From NCBI RefSeq assembly GCF_963678185.1, contig NZ_OY782757.1, forward strand, positions 2,842,501-2,877,500: a DNA stretch of 35,000 nucleotides. The letters are read 5' to 3'. The notes below the pieces were generated by a model. It had not been told where the DNA came from. It saw only the letters and a program-made list of their open reading frames with translations, and did no database searches. Of this stretch, positions 25,662-33,758 are shown piece after piece. The position numbers and the translations under genes are program-made. The DNA is from an uncultured Tolumonas sp. (GTDB lineage: Bacteria; Pseudomonadota; Gammaproteobacteria; Enterobacterales; Aeromonadaceae). Position 1 is the first letter of the stretch, and each line of letters begins with the position of its first letter.

Positions 25662-25692
25662 AAGACAAAAACGGCACCACTAGGGTGCCGTT
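25662..25692 (-). terminator. rho-independent terminator between rpoZ and spoT
   Basis: A 9-bp stem, AACGGCACC (25670-25678) with GGTGCCGTT (25684-25692), has a 5-nt loop. On the minus strand it is followed by TTTTTGTCTTT. It lies 24 nt after the rpoZ stop and should end most gmk-rpoZ transcripts, so spoT depends on readthrough or its own promoter. Confidence 0.85.
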
Positions 25693-25715
25693 CGTAATAA
25701 GCAATAAACGAATGC

Positions 25716-26000
25716 TTAGAAACCGTAATCACGGTCCTGAGTCAGCGCGGCAACAGCAGCCAGCTCACTCGCTTCCTGTTGTTGCTGTTCGATACGTTCT
25801 TGCGCATCCATGAACTGATTAGAAATCAAACCTTCTTCGATCTCGCGCAATGCGATCACGGTTGGTTTGTCATTTTCTTCATCTACCAACGGATCTTTGC
25901 CCTGAACGGCAAGCTGACGAGCGCGGCGAGCGGCCACCAGCACCAAATCAAAGCGGTTGCCAACTTGTTTTACCGCATCTTCAACAGTAACGCGTGCCAT
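25716..26000 (-). CDS. rpoZ: DNA-directed RNA polymerase omega subunit
   Basis: Omega aids RNA polymerase assembly by binding the beta-prime subunit and forms part of one ppGpp site. The 94-residue protein opens [20 protein letters not shown] and continues [16 protein letters not shown], the standard omega blocks. [15 protein letters not shown] completes the fold. The length is close to the 91 of E. coli. The ATG has GGGAG about 7 nt upstream. It lies 48 bp after gmk and is followed by a terminator before spoT. Confidence 0.97.
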   Translation of the reverse strand: MARVTVEDAVKQVGNRFDLVLVAARRARQLAVQGKDPLVDEENDKPTVIALREIEEGLISNQFMDAQERIEQQQQEASELAAVAALTQDRDYGF

Positions 26001-26048
26001 AGCAAACTCCCATATAAATCGAGGGTGAAAATTCTACTTGGTTTTAAT

Positions 26049-26678
26049 TTATCCCGCCAGTAGCTGATTGAGCAGATCGGCGTGACAAATAGCCTGCGGA
26101 CGCAGTTTTGCGCGACCCGCCAGTACAATGGACTGCAATTGTTGCAGTGCCAGTTCGAAATCATCATTGATGATCAGATAGTCATATTCAGGATAGTGCG
26201 ACATTTCCGAAACTGCCTGCGCCATGCGTTTGGCAATCACCTCTGCGCTGTCCTGACCACGACCAATCAAACGTTGTTCCAAAATCGGCAAACTTGGCGG
26301 CAACACAAAAATAGACTGTGTGTCACGATACAGTTCGCGGATCTGGCGAGCACCTTGCCAATCGATATCCAGAAAAACATCGATCCCGTTTGCCAGTGCC
26401 TGTTCAATCAATTCTTTAGATGTACCGTAGTAATTACCAAATACTTCTGCCCATTCAAAAAAAGCATCACGGGCGATCAGGGCCTGAAATTCTTCTTTGC
26501 TGACAAAGTGGTAATGCACGCCATTTTCTTCACCAGGGCGCATTGCCCGCGTGGTATGAGAAACGGAAAGTGCCATTCGGCCATCGCTGTTATAACGGGA
26601 TAATAACGCCGTTAACAGACTGGATTTTCCTGCGCCGCTGGGCGAGGAAATAATAAACAGGGTACCTGCAGCAGCCAT
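26049..26678 (-). CDS. gmk: guanylate kinase
   Basis: Gmk phosphorylates GMP and dGMP with ATP to GDP and dGDP. The 209-residue enzyme has the P-loop SPSGAGKSS (12-20), the GMP-binding segment [31 protein letters not shown], and [10 protein letters not shown]. The length matches E. coli Gmk (207). The ATG has AGGAG about 6 nt upstream. It is the first gene of the gmk-rpoZ(-spoT) operon, preceded by three short direct repeats. Confidence 0.97.
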   Translation of the reverse strand: MAAAGTLFIISSPSGAGKSSLLTALLSRYNSDGRMALSVSHTTRAMRPGEENGVHYHFVSKEEFQALIARDAFFEWAEVFGNYYGTSKELIEQALANGIDVFLDIDWQGARQIRELYRDTQSIFVLPPSLPILEQRLIGRGQDSAEVIAKRMAQAVSEMSHYPEYDYLIINDDFELALQQLQSIVLAGRAKLRPQAICHADLLNQLLAG

Positions 26679-26689
26679 AATGCGCTCCT

Positions 26690-26732
26690 ATCAAGTAACT
26701 ACTATCAAGCTACTCTTATCAATCAAGTAACT
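26690..26732. repeat. three short direct repeats in the gmk leader
   Basis: ATCAAGTAACT occurs exactly at 26690-26700 and 26722-26732, with an imperfect copy ATCAAGCTACT at 26704-26714. They begin immediately next to the gmk ribosome-binding site and occupy the short leader. They could be a regulator or RNA-binding array, or a small slippage expansion. Confidence 0.65.
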
Positions 26733-26774
26733 GCAAAATTTATTCACCAATCGGCATCATACGACGACAGGCTG

Positions 26775-26807
26775 ATAACAAAAAACCCGGCACAAGACCG
26801 GGTTTTT
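26775..26807 (-). terminator. terminator of the rpmB-rpmG operon
   Basis: AAAAACCCGG (26781-26790) pairs with CCGGGTTTTT (26798-26807) around a 7-nt loop, with a T run on the minus strand (TTTTTTGTT). It lies 16 nt past the rpmG stop. Confidence 0.92.
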
Positions 26808-26823
26808 CAGAACGCCAGACCAA

Positions 26824-26991
26824 TTACTTGATCTTGCCTTCTTTGTAAATTACATGCTGACGAACAACAGGATCAAATTTTTTGATCTCCATTTTCTCAG
26901 GCATGGTGCGCTTGTTCTTGGTCGTAGTGTAGAAGTGACCAGTACCGGCGCTGGAGTTCAGACGAATTTTTTCGCGAGCACCTTTAGCCAT
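26824..26991 (-). CDS. rpmG: 50S ribosomal protein L33
   Basis: The 55-residue translation opens [20 protein letters not shown] and ends VIYKEGKIK, the standard zinc-free L33 (same length as E. coli L33). The start ATG has TAAGGAG about 7 nt upstream. It follows rpmB by 11 bp, the classical rpmB-rpmG order, and a strong terminator follows. Confidence 0.97.
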
Positions 26992-27002
26992 GATTTATCT
27001 CC

Positions 27003-27239
27003 TTACACTTGTTCGCCACGAGCACGGATATCAGCTAAAACAGCTTCGATACCCAGCTTGTCGATAATACGCATACCCTTCGGTGTTAAACGCAGGGTAA
27101 CAAAACGCTTCTCGCCTTCAACCCAGAAACGGTGAGATTGCAGGTTAGGCAGGAAACGGCGACGGGTCGCGTTTTTAGCGTGAGAACGGTTGTTCCCCAC
27201 GATTGGACGCTTACCGGTTACTTGACACACTCTAGACAT
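27003..27239 (-). CDS. rpmB: 50S ribosomal protein L28
   Basis: The 78-residue protein opens [20 protein letters not shown] and continues [19 protein letters not shown], the L28 signature. It has the same length as E. coli L28. It lacks the four-cysteine zinc set, with only one Cys in VCQVTGK. The start ATG at 27239 has AGAG upstream. It is cotranscribed with rpmG and has a good promoter about 88 bp upstream. Confidence 0.97.
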   Translation of the reverse strand: MSRVCQVTGKRPIVGNNRSHAKNATRRRFLPNLQSHRFWVEGEKRFVTLRLTPKGMRIIDKLGIEAVLADIRARGEQV

Positions 27240-27326
27240 GTTGTCTCTCCAAAAATCTTACTTCTGCTCGCGCATTTTCTGTTGCCCCGCTGCCGTATAG
27301 CAGAGCACATAGATAGAAGGCGGCAT

Positions 27327-27355
27327 TTTATACAGCATCGCCCCGACAAGATCAA
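27327..27355 (-). promoter_or_regulatory. rpmB promoter
   Basis: On the minus strand TTGATC (27350-27355), a 17-bp spacer and TATAAA (27327-27332) fit sigma-70. The -35 matches at 4 of 6 positions and the -10 at 5 of 6. The -35 falls in a hairpin-forming stretch (CCTGACAAG with CTTGTCGGG) just after radC, which might terminate radC transcription. Confidence 0.6.
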
Positions 27356-27380
27356 GCAAAATGCCCTTGTCAGGTTCGTT

Positions 27381-28055
27381 TTATAACCATCCGCGTTCGG
27401 CAAAGGAGACGGGGTCCCCATCTCCTATCACAAAGTGATCTAGCACTCGCACGTCGATCAGACGCAAAGCGGCGCAAATGCGCTCAGTGATATGGCGATC
27501 GGCGTGACTTGGTTCGGCTACGCCTGATGGATGATTATGACAGAGAATGACAGCTGCAGCATTATGTTTTAACACCGCTTGTACGATTTCCCGCGGATAA
27601 ACACTGGCGGCATCGATCGTGCCAAAAAATAATTCGCAAAACTGTAGGACCCGATGCTGATTATCCAGCAACAACATGGCAAATACTTCGCGTGGTCGAT
27701 CGCGTAACTGGGCTTGTAAATAACGGCGTACTAACAACGGGCTGGTTAACGCATCACCACGTTGCAGACATTCATTCAGGTAGCGATTACTCATCTCCAG
27801 CACAGCTTGTAGTTGCACATATTTGGCTGGCCCCAGGCCATGTGCCTGACAAAACTGAGTTTGTTCTGCACCGAGCAGTGCGCGCAGCGAACCAAACTCC
27901 TGCAGCAGCTTTCTGGCCAGCTCAATGGCATTACAACCTGCCACGCCGGTACGCAAAAAAATGGCTAATAATTCCGCATCACTGAGTGCATTGGCTCCGC
28001 GTTGCAGCAATTTTTCGCGAGGTCGTTCGTTTTCCGGCCAGTCACAGATCGCCAT
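27381..28055 (-). CDS. radC: RadC family JAB/MPN+ domain protein
   Basis: The 224-residue protein has a helix-hairpin-helix-like N-terminal part (about 60-85, [13 protein letters not shown]) and a C-terminal JAMM domain with H173-x-H175 and D186 in [16 protein letters not shown], a zinc metalloprotease-like site. Full-length chromosomal RadC. Its cellular role is still unclear, and the old DNA-repair assignment was withdrawn in E. coli. The ATG has AGGGA about 7 nt upstream. It lies in the conserved position between rpmBG and divergent coaBC. Confidence 0.95.
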   Translation of the reverse strand: MAICDWPENERPREKLLQRGANALSDAELLAIFLRTGVAGCNAIELARKLLQEFGSLRALLGAEQTQFCQAHGLGPAKYVQLQAVLEMSNRYLNECLQRGDALTSPLLVRRYLQAQLRDRPREVFAMLLLDNQHRVLQFCELFFGTIDAASVYPREIVQAVLKHNAAAVILCHNHPSGVAEPSHADRHITERICAALRLIDVRVLDHFVIGDGDPVSFAERGWL

Positions 28056-28111
28056 GCATTTCCCTATTTTTTATGCAGAAAAGTGTACTTTAAGCGATGT
28101 TAATGGTGGTA

Positions 28112-28137
28112 AATGCCTGTGAACACCGACAGGCATT
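28112..28137. promoter_or_regulatory. inverted repeat between radC and coaBC
   Basis: AATGCCTGT (28112-28120) and ACAGGCATT (28129-28137) form a perfect 9-bp dyad with an 8-bp spacer in the divergent intergenic region. It lies about 45 bp before the coaBC start codon, so it may be an operator or a leader hairpin. Confidence 0.45.
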
Positions 28138-28181
28138 GTGTACTATCTTGGCCAGTTTTTATGGATCTGGGGTGAATGCTG

Positions 28182-29390
28182 ATGCAATTGCAAAATAAAC
28201 GGATCCTGCTGGGCGTGACTGGCGGGATCGCCGCATATAAAGCGGCTGAGATCATACGTCGTCTGCGTGAACAAGGCGCAGAAGTTCGGGTTGTAATGAC
28301 CGATGCCGCGAAAGAATTTATTACACCGCTGACCTTACAGGCGGTATCTGGCCATATCGTGGCGAACAGTATGTTTGATCCGCAAGCGGAAGCGGGGATG
28401 GGGCATATTGAGCTGGCGAAATGGGCCGATCTGGTGCTGGTTGCGCCGGCCACGGCAAATGTTATTTCCCGCCTGACTACCGGAATGGGGGATGAGTTAC
28501 TGACCACGCTGTGTCTGGCTAGCCCTGCGCCATTAGCGATTGCACCGGCGATGAATATGCAAATGTATCTGCATGCCGCCACACAAAATAATTTGCATGT
28601 GCTGGCGCAACGCGGTGTGCAGATCTGGGGGCCGGGTATCGGCAGTCAGGCCTGTGGCGATGTTGGCCCGGGGCGGATGTTAGATCCGCTGGATATCGTG
28701 GCTGAGGTAGTGAAATTTTTCCACCCTGTACCGCATAGCAAGCTCTCTTTTCTGATTACTGCAGGGCCGACTCGCGAGGCGATTGATCCGGTGCGGTATA
28801 TCAGTAATCACAGCTCCGGCAAGATGGGGTTTGCGTTGGCGGAAGCCGCTGCGGCAATGGGGGCGAAAGTCACGCTGATTGCCGGGCCGGTCAATCTGGC
28901 AACACCGAAAGGTGTGGTGCGTATTGATGTGGAAAGTGCACTGGAGATGCAGGCGGCGGTTGACGCGCAAGTGGCTGATCATTCGATTTTTATCGGTTGT
29001 GCCGCGGTAGCGGATTACCGGATGGAATCGGTGGCCGCGCACAAAATGAAGAAACAGGATGATAGCGATACGCTGACCCTCCAGCTAGTCAAAAATCCGG
29101 ACATTATTGCTGGTGTTGCAGCGCGCGCCGATAAACCGTTTGTGGTAGGCTTCGCCGCCGAAACGCAGGATGTGGCCCGTTATGCGCTGGATAAACTGCA
29201 ACGTAAGGGGTTAGATATGATTGCCGCAAACGATGTCAGCCGCGCCGAGCAGGGCTTTAATGCCGATCAGAATGCCTTAACCGTGTTTTGGCAAAACGCA
29301 CAGCAAGAACTGCCACTGGCGAGCAAACAACAAGTGGCTCAACAACTCATTTCACTCATTATACAGCGCTATCAACATGAAACAGATTGA
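28182..29390 (+). CDS. coaBC: bifunctional phosphopantothenoylcysteine decarboxylase / phosphopantothenate-cysteine ligase
   Basis: CoaBC carries out two successive steps of coenzyme A synthesis: CTP-dependent joining of cysteine to 4'-phosphopantothenate, and FMN-dependent decarboxylation. The 402-residue protein has the flavoprotein half first ([13 protein letters not shown], catalytic H75 in [13 protein letters not shown] ending at N125, C158 in [12 protein letters not shown]) and the ligase half after about 190 ([29 protein letters not shown]). Starting at the second ATG (28182) gives exactly E. coli numbering for H75, N125 and C158 and puts GGGGTG 7 nt upstream. The first ATG at 28176 is too close. 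Its end overlaps dut by 14 bp. Confidence 0.96.
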   Translation: MQLQNKRILLGVTGGIAAYKAAEIIRRLREQGAEVRVVMTDAAKEFITPLTLQAVSGHIVANSMFDPQAEAGMGHIELAKWADLVLVAPATANVISRLTTGMGDELLTTLCLASPAPLAIAPAMNMQMYLHAATQNNLHVLAQRGVQIWGPGIGSQACGDVGPGRMLDPLDIVAEVVKFFHPVPHSKLSFLITAGPTREAIDPVRYISNHSSGKMGFALAEAAAAMGAKVTLIAGPVNLATPKGVVRIDVESALEMQAAVDAQVADHSIFIGCAAVADYRMESVAAHKMKKQDDSDTLTLQLVKNPDIIAGVAARADKPFVVGFAAETQDVARYALDKLQRKGLDMIAANDVSRAEQGFNADQNALTVFWQNAQQELPLASKQQVAQQLISLIIQRYQHETD

Positions 29391-29832
29391 ACTTAAGATC
29401 CTCGATGCTCGCATCGGCAACGAATTTCCATTACCTGAATACGCAACTCCCGGTTCTGCCGGTTTAGATCTGCGCGCTTGTCTCGATGAATCAGTCGAAC
29501 TGGTACCTGGCGATACCAAATTGATCCCAACCGGTCTGGCGATCCATATCGCGGATCCGGGCCTGTGTGCCACCATTCTGCCGCGTTCCGGTTTAGGTCA
29601 TAAACACGGTATTGTTTTGGGGAATCTGGTTGGTCTGATCGATTCTGACTACCAGGGTCAGTTGATGGTGTCGGTATGGAATCGCGGTAATACCACGTTT
29701 ACCATTCAGCCAGGTGAGCGCATTGCACAATTAGTCTTTATGCCGGTCGTGCAGGCGAGTTTTACCATCGTTGATGAGTTTGATTCGTCCGAACGCGGTG
29801 AAGGTGGGTTTGGCTCGTCTGGCCGCCACTAA
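29377..29832 (+). CDS. dut: deoxyuridine 5'-triphosphate nucleotidohydrolase
   Basis: dUTPase hydrolyses dUTP to dUMP and pyrophosphate, keeping uracil out of DNA and feeding dTMP synthesis. The 151-residue trimeric-type protein has all five motifs: [43 protein letters not shown] and [10 protein letters not shown]. It has the same length as E. coli Dut (151-152). It starts inside the end of coaBC, so the two are translationally coupled. A hairpin follows. The slmA gene that usually comes next in enterics is absent. Confidence 0.97.
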   Translation: MKQIELKILDARIGNEFPLPEYATPGSAGLDLRACLDESVELVPGDTKLIPTGLAIHIADPGLCATILPRSGLGHKHGIVLGNLVGLIDSDYQGQLMVSVWNRGNTTFTIQPGERIAQLVFMPVVQASFTIVDEFDSSERGEGGFGSSGRH

Positions 29833-29851
29833 TTTCCTGCTGGTGCAAGTG

Positions 29852-29881
29852 TAAAGAAGAGTGATTGCTCACTCTTCTTTA
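29852..29881 (+). terminator. terminator after dut
   Basis: A 13-bp perfect stem, TAAAGAAGAGTGA (29852-29864) with TCACTCTTCTTTA (29869-29881), has a 4-nt loop and is followed by TGTCATAATTT. The stem is strong but has little GC and a poor U tract, so it is moderately efficient. Confidence 0.6.
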
Positions 29882-29940
29882 TGTCATAATTTGTATAGTT
29901 TTCGACAGGTTATGTATTGCAAATACAGGAGGAATGTCAG

Positions 29941-29985
29941 ATGGTCGATTTTATTCTGATGTTAATGAAATGGCTGGGCATGTGA
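29941..29985 (+). CDS. candidate 14-residue hydrophobic mini-ORF
   Basis: ATG at 29941 is preceded by a perfect AGGAGG (29927-29932) at ideal 8-nt spacing. The frame encodes MVDFILMLMKWLGM and stops at 29983. The peptide is very hydrophobic, with one Lys and one Asp. It lies in the 204-bp gap between dut and convergent pyrE. A weak stem (30001-30007 with 30020-30026, one mismatch) followed by TTTTT lies 15 nt later and could end the transcript. I found no good promoter. It could be a membrane microprotein, a leader peptide or chance. No function is assigned. Confidence 0.3.
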   Translation: MVDFILMLMKWLGM

Positions 29986-30036
29986 TTTTTGCATGAGAGA
30001 TACAGGCCAGTCGTAACCAGCCCGTATTTTTAAGCA

Positions 30037-30678
30037 CTAAACGCCATAACTGGCGCGATACTCTTTTACTTTTTCTAAATACACGGCCATTTCAGGCTGG
30101 GTTTCCAAGTAACTAATCAGATCTCCCAGCGTGATGATCGCAATGACGGGTGCATTGTAATCACGTTGCACTTCCTGAATCGCGGACAGTTCACCTTTGC
30201 CTTTTTCCTGACGATCCAATGCAATCAAGACACCGGCCAGTTCCGCCCCATTCGCATGGATCAGATCCATCGATTCACGAATAGCGGTGCCTGCGGTGAT
30301 CACATCATCAACCAGCATGATGCGGCCTTTTAACGGGCTGCCGACCAGATTGCCGCCTTCGCCGTGATCTTTGGCTTCTTTGCGGTTAAAGCACCAAGGC
30401 ACATCCTGATCATGCAATTCAGCTAATTGCACAGCGGTCGCAGAAGCAATCGGGATACCTTTATACGCTGGTCCAAACAGTACGTCATAGTTGATCGCGC
30501 TATCAACCAAGGCTGCGGCATAATAACGACCTAGTTTTGCCAGATCACGGCCAGAATTAAACAAACCGGCATTGAAAAAATATGGGCTTTTCCGACCTGA
30601 TTTCAGGGTGAACTCGCCAAATTTCAGTACCTTTTTTTCCAGGGCAAATTCAATAAACTCGCGCTGATATGCCTTCAT
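30037..30678 (-). CDS. pyrE: orotate phosphoribosyltransferase
   Basis: PyrE joins orotate to PRPP to make OMP in pyrimidine synthesis. The 213-residue protein (E. coli length) has the PRPP loop [16 protein letters not shown], the catalytic lysine region [12 protein letters not shown], and [11 protein letters not shown]. The start is ATG at 30678 ([13 protein letters not shown], as in E. coli MKPYQRQ). AAGGA lies about 11 nt upstream, rather far, and the longer GTG frame from 30699 lacks a site. It follows rph by 34 bp on the minus strand. The gap has no attenuator hairpin or T run, unlike the E. coli rph-pyrE junction. Confidence 0.96.
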   Translation of the reverse strand: MKAYQREFIEFALEKKVLKFGEFTLKSGRKSPYFFNAGLFNSGRDLAKLGRYYAAALVDSAINYDVLFGPAYKGIPIASATAVQLAELHDQDVPWCFNRKEAKDHGEGGNLVGSPLKGRIMLVDDVITAGTAIRESMDLIHANGAELAGVLIALDRQEKGKGELSAIQEVQRDYNAPVIAIITLGDLISYLETQPEMAVYLEKVKEYRASYGV

Positions 30679-30712
30679 CGTGATGTCATTCCTTGTCACT
30701 TAAAACGTTAAA

Positions 30713-31426
30713 TTAAGCTAATGCCTGATGTTGTTGCGAAATGATCTGCTGAATACCTTGTTTACCCAGTTCCAGTAATTGCATCAGCTCTTCTTGCGAG
30801 AACGGCGCACCTTCGGCAGTGCCTTGTACTTCGATCAGTTTGCCGGTTTCAGTCATCACCAGATTCATGTCAGTTTCGGCGCTGGAATCTTCGTCATAAT
30901 CCAGATCGCAAACCGGAACGTCGCCATAAATACCAACAGATACCGCCGCCACCATAAAATTCAGCGGGTTAGTTTTCAGCGTGCCTTTGGCTTGTAACCA
31001 GTTCAACGCATCCACTAATGCCACACAAGCACCGGTAATTGACGCAGTACGTGTGCCACCATCGGCCTGCAACACATCGCAATCCACGGTAATGGTATTT
31101 TCACCGAGCTGTTTTAGGTCAACGGCGGCACGCAGTGAACGTGCGATCAGGCGTTGAATTTCCAGAGTCCGGCCACCTTGTTTGCCAGAAGCTGCTTCAC
31201 GGTGCATGCGCGAGTGGGTGGAACGCGGCAACATGCCATATTCGGCAGTGACCCAACCCTGACCTTTCCCTTTCAGAAAACGAGGCACACCTTCGGTTAC
31301 CGTTGCGGTGCACAGCACTTTGGTACGGCCAAACTCAACCAATACCGAGCCTTCGGCGTGACAGGTAAATTGACGGGTAATAGTGATAGGGCGTAGTTGT
31401 TCCGGCGTTCTTCCGCTTGGGCGCAT
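30713..31426 (-). CDS. rph: ribonuclease PH
   Basis: RNase PH is a phosphate-dependent 3' exoribonuclease that trims tRNA precursors. The 237-residue protein has the full family length and motifs: [14 protein letters not shown] at the start, [17 protein letters not shown], the phosphate-binding [17 protein letters not shown], and [19 protein letters not shown]. It is complete, unlike the frameshifted rph of some E. coli K-12 strains. The ATG has AGGAA about 7 nt upstream. It is the first gene of rph-pyrE, divergent from yicC. Confidence 0.97.
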   Translation of the reverse strand: MRPSGRTPEQLRPITITRQFTCHAEGSVLVEFGRTKVLCTATVTEGVPRFLKGKGQGWVTAEYGMLPRSTHSRMHREAASGKQGGRTLEIQRLIARSLRAAVDLKQLGENTITVDCDVLQADGGTRTASITGACVALVDALNWLQAKGTLKTNPLNFMVAAVSVGIYGDVPVCDLDYDEDSSAETDMNLVMTETGKLIEVQGTAEGAPFSQEELMQLLELGKQGIQQIISQQHQALA

Positions 31427-31456
31427 GATGATTCCTGGCTGATTAAATTGCCATGA

Positions 31457-31485
31457 ATTATACGTGATCTATGACTTCATTGCAT
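31457..31485 (-). promoter_or_regulatory. rph-pyrE promoter
   Basis: On the minus strand a perfect TATAAT (31457-31462) lies 31 bp before the rph start codon. At 17-bp spacing the -35 position reads ATGCAA, a weak match, so the -10 is the main support. Confidence 0.55.
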
Positions 31486-31490
31486 GGCTA

Positions 31491-31519
31491 CTGACGCCGT
31501 AGTGCGGGATGAGTATAAT
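31491..31519 (+). promoter_or_regulatory. yicC promoter
   Basis: CTGACG (31491-31496), a 17-bp spacer and a perfect TATAAT (31514-31519) lie 33 bp before the yicC start. It is back to back with the rph promoter. Confidence 0.75.
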
Positions 31520-31552
31520 CGGCCTAATTTCATGCCAATTAAAGAGCACGCC

Positions 31553-32413
31553 ATGATCCATAGTATGACCGGTTACGCCCGCAAAGAATTCAAAGGTGAC
31601 TGGGGAACGGCAGTCTGGGAAATCCGCTCCGTTAATCAACGTTATCTGGAAACCTACTTCCGCTTGCCGGAATCGTTCCGCAATCTGGAGGCGGTATTGC
31701 GTGAGCGTTTCCGTCAGGGTTTAGAGCGCGGCAAAATTGAATGTAATCTGCGTTTTGAAAGTCAGGTTAGCCAAGGCCAGCTGCAAATCAATGAAGTGCT
31801 GGCGGAACAGCTGATTGATAATGCGTTGTGGGTCATTGACCGTGCCGGGCAGGGGCAGCTGAATCCGGTTGATATTTTACGCTGGCCGGGTGTAATGGAA
31901 GGCGAAGAGCAAGACATGGATGCGCTCAATGTCACGCTGCTCGCGGCATTTGATGAAGTATTCAAAGAGTTCATCGCCGCGCGTTGTTCTGAAGGTGACA
32001 AACTGAAAGCCCTGCTGGAACAACGTCTGGAAGGTGTTGCTGTTGAGGCGGCGAAAGTGCGTGACCATATGCCGGCGATTCTGAACTGGCAGCGTCAACG
32101 TTTGTTAGACCGTCTGGCTGAAGCCAAGGTTGAACTGGAAGCGACCCGCGTAGAGCAAGAAATTGTAATGCTGGCACAAAAGATTGATGTGGCTGAAGAG
32201 CTGGATCGTCTGGATATGCACGTCACCGAAACCCGCAAAATCATCAGCAAAGGTGGGGCCTGTGGTCGTCGTCTGGATTTCATGATGCAGGAATTCAACC
32301 GTGAATCGAACACGCTGGCATCCAAATCAATTAATGCAGAAGTTACTCAGGCTGCGGTAGAGCTGAAAGTATTGATTGAGCAGATGCGAGAGCAGATCCA
32401 AAACGTTGAGTAA
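31553..32413 (+). CDS. yicC: YicC family endoribonuclease
   Basis: YicC family proteins are stress-linked endoribonucleases; E. coli YicC affects small-RNA decay. The 286-residue protein opens MIHSMTGYARKEF and carries SVNQRYLETYFRLPE, NPVDILRWPGVM, IDVAEELDRLDMH and the C-terminal DUF1732 block RRLDFMMQEFNRESNTLASK. It is nearly colinear with the 287-residue E. coli protein. The start ATG at 31553 agrees with the family and lies after the promoter. An open frame from 31484 runs through the promoter and is rejected. The ribosome-binding site (AAAGAG) is modest. A strong terminator follows. Confidence 0.95.
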   Translation: MIHSMTGYARKEFKGDWGTAVWEIRSVNQRYLETYFRLPESFRNLEAVLRERFRQGLERGKIECNLRFESQVSQGQLQINEVLAEQLIDNALWVIDRAGQGQLNPVDILRWPGVMEGEEQDMDALNVTLLAAFDEVFKEFIAARCSEGDKLKALLEQRLEGVAVEAAKVRDHMPAILNWQRQRLLDRLAEAKVELEATRVEQEIVMLAQKIDVAEELDRLDMHVTETRKIISKGGACGRRLDFMMQEFNRESNTLASKSINAEVTQAAVELKVLIEQMREQIQNVE

Positions 32414-32422
32414 TGTTTAAAT

Positions 32423-32450
32423 AAAAAGCCCGCAGTTGCGGGCTTTTTAT
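32423..32450. terminator. bidirectional terminator between yicC and the DAACS symporter gene
   Basis: The stem AAAAAGCCCGC (32423-32433) with GCGGGCTTTTT (32438-32448) has a 4-nt loop. T runs occur on both strands, so it serves both convergent genes. Confidence 0.92.
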
Positions 32451-32477
32451 TGGGCGTAGTAATGAATATTGGTTAAA

Positions 32478-33758
32478 TTACTCTTTTACCAAAACCGCAT
32501 CACCCAGCAAATCTTCATCATTATCGGTTGGCTCGGTCAATTCACCTTCCAGTTTTGCAACCACAGAAGAAGCAATCGCATTACCCATGACGTTAGTGGC
32601 GGAACGCGCCATATCCAGGAAATGATCCACACCTAAGAGCAGCAATAAACCTGCTTCAGGAATATGGAACTGTGCCATGGCTGCCGCGATAACTACTAAT
32701 GATGCTCGTGGCACGCCAGCCATACCTTTCGAAGTTACCATCAGCAACAATAACATAGTGATCTGCTGCGAAATGCTAATTTCCATACCGTAAGCTTGGG
32801 CAATAAACATAGTGGCGAATGTGCAATACATCATTGAGCCGTCAAGGTTAAATGAATAACCCACCGGCAAGACAAAACTGGAAATTTTTTCTGAACAGCC
32901 GAAGCGTTTTAAGCCCTGTAATGTCTTTGGATAAGCAGCTTCTGAACTGGCAGTAGAAAAGGCCAGTAAAATCGGTTCACGGATGAATTTCGGTAAACCT
33001 AAAACTCGACGGCCCAGGAATAGACTGCCCATCAGTAATAACAAGGCCCATAAGATCAGGATGGAGCCATATACTTCACCAACGAACGTGCCATACGTCA
33101 GCAAAATTCCTAAACCTTGTTTCGCAATCAACGCAGTAATAGCACCAAAAACGGCAAATGGTGCAAAATTCATGACATAACCAGTTACTTTCAACATGAT
33201 GTTAGCAATACTTTCCATCACATTGACCACTGGTTTCGCTTTATCGCCCAGACCGGCTGCGGCAACACCAAAAAACAACGAGAAGATCACTAATTGTAGG
33301 ATCTCATTGTTGGCCATCGCCTCTACCACACTTTTTGGAATGGCATGAGTGACAAAATCTTTCAGTGTAATCGCTGTTGCGCTGATACCTGATTTGGCTG
33401 CTAGATCAGGCAGTGGTAAGTTCAAACCCACACCAGGTTTGAGCAAGTTAACCATGACCAAACCTAATGCGAGCGATACCAGCGATGCGGTCATGAACCA
33501 AGCCATCGCTTTAATACCCACACGACCTACGGTTTGACTATCGCCCATTTTAGCAATGCCCACGACCAGCGTAGAAAACACTAATGGTGCAATAATCATC
33601 TTGATCAGACGTAAAAAAATGTCAGTCAATATGGAAATATTGGATGCAAACTCAGTCACAGCAGCGGGATCTGTCACATTTGAGCGGTACAGATGACCGG
33701 TGAGAATACCCACTAACATACTGATCAGAATCATGGCTGTCAGTTTATTCATTTTCAT
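32478..33758 (-). CDS. dicarboxylate/amino acid:cation symporter (DAACS family)
   Basis: This 426-residue inner-membrane secondary transporter of the glutamate/aspartate/C4-dicarboxylate family has eight hydrophobic segments. It shows hairpin 1 STASSEAAYPKTL, the NMDGT-like NLDGS in helix 7, hairpin 2 SKGMAGVPRAS, and helix 8 LDMARSATNVMGN. In helix 8, D382 and R385 correspond to the residues that hold the substrate amino group and side-chain carboxylate in GltPh (recalled alignment). The Asp that binds sodium there is Asn here (N393), as in proton-coupled bacterial members. This favours an acidic amino acid substrate with proton coupling, but a dicarboxylate is possible. The start is ATG at 33758 with AGGAA about 10 nt upstream. 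A structured leader precedes it. Confidence 0.88.
   Translation of the reverse strand: MKMNKLTAMILISMLVGILTGHLYRSNVTDPAAVTEFASNISILTDIFLRLIKMIIAPLVFSTLVVGIAKMGDSQTVGRVGIKAMAWFMTASLVSLALGLVMVNLLKPGVGLNLPLPDLAAKSGISATAITLKDFVTHAIPKSVVEAMANNEILQLVIFSLFFGVAAAGLGDKAKPVVNVMESIANIMLKVTGYVMNFAPFAVFGAITALIAKQGLGILLTYGTFVGEVYGSILILWALLLLMGSLFLGRRVLGLPKFIREPILLAFSTASSEAAYPKTLQGLKRFGCSEKISSFVLPVGYSFNLDGSMMYCTFATMFIAQAYGMEISISQQITMLLLLMVTSKGMAGVPRASLVVIAAAMAQFHIPEAGLLLLLGVDHFLDMARSATNVMGNAIASSVVAKLEGELTEPTDNDEDLLGDAVLVKE

Noticed and set aside
31484-31552. Upstream extension of yicC
   Set aside because: It would run through a clear promoter (CTGACG-17-TATAAT), and the family starts MIHSMTGYAR.
32478-33758. 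Naming the symporter DctA or GltP
   Set aside because: Substrate residues are mixed: Asp and Arg are kept as in amino-acid carriers, while Asn stands at the sodium position as in DctA and proton-coupled members. The family assignment is as far as reading allows.
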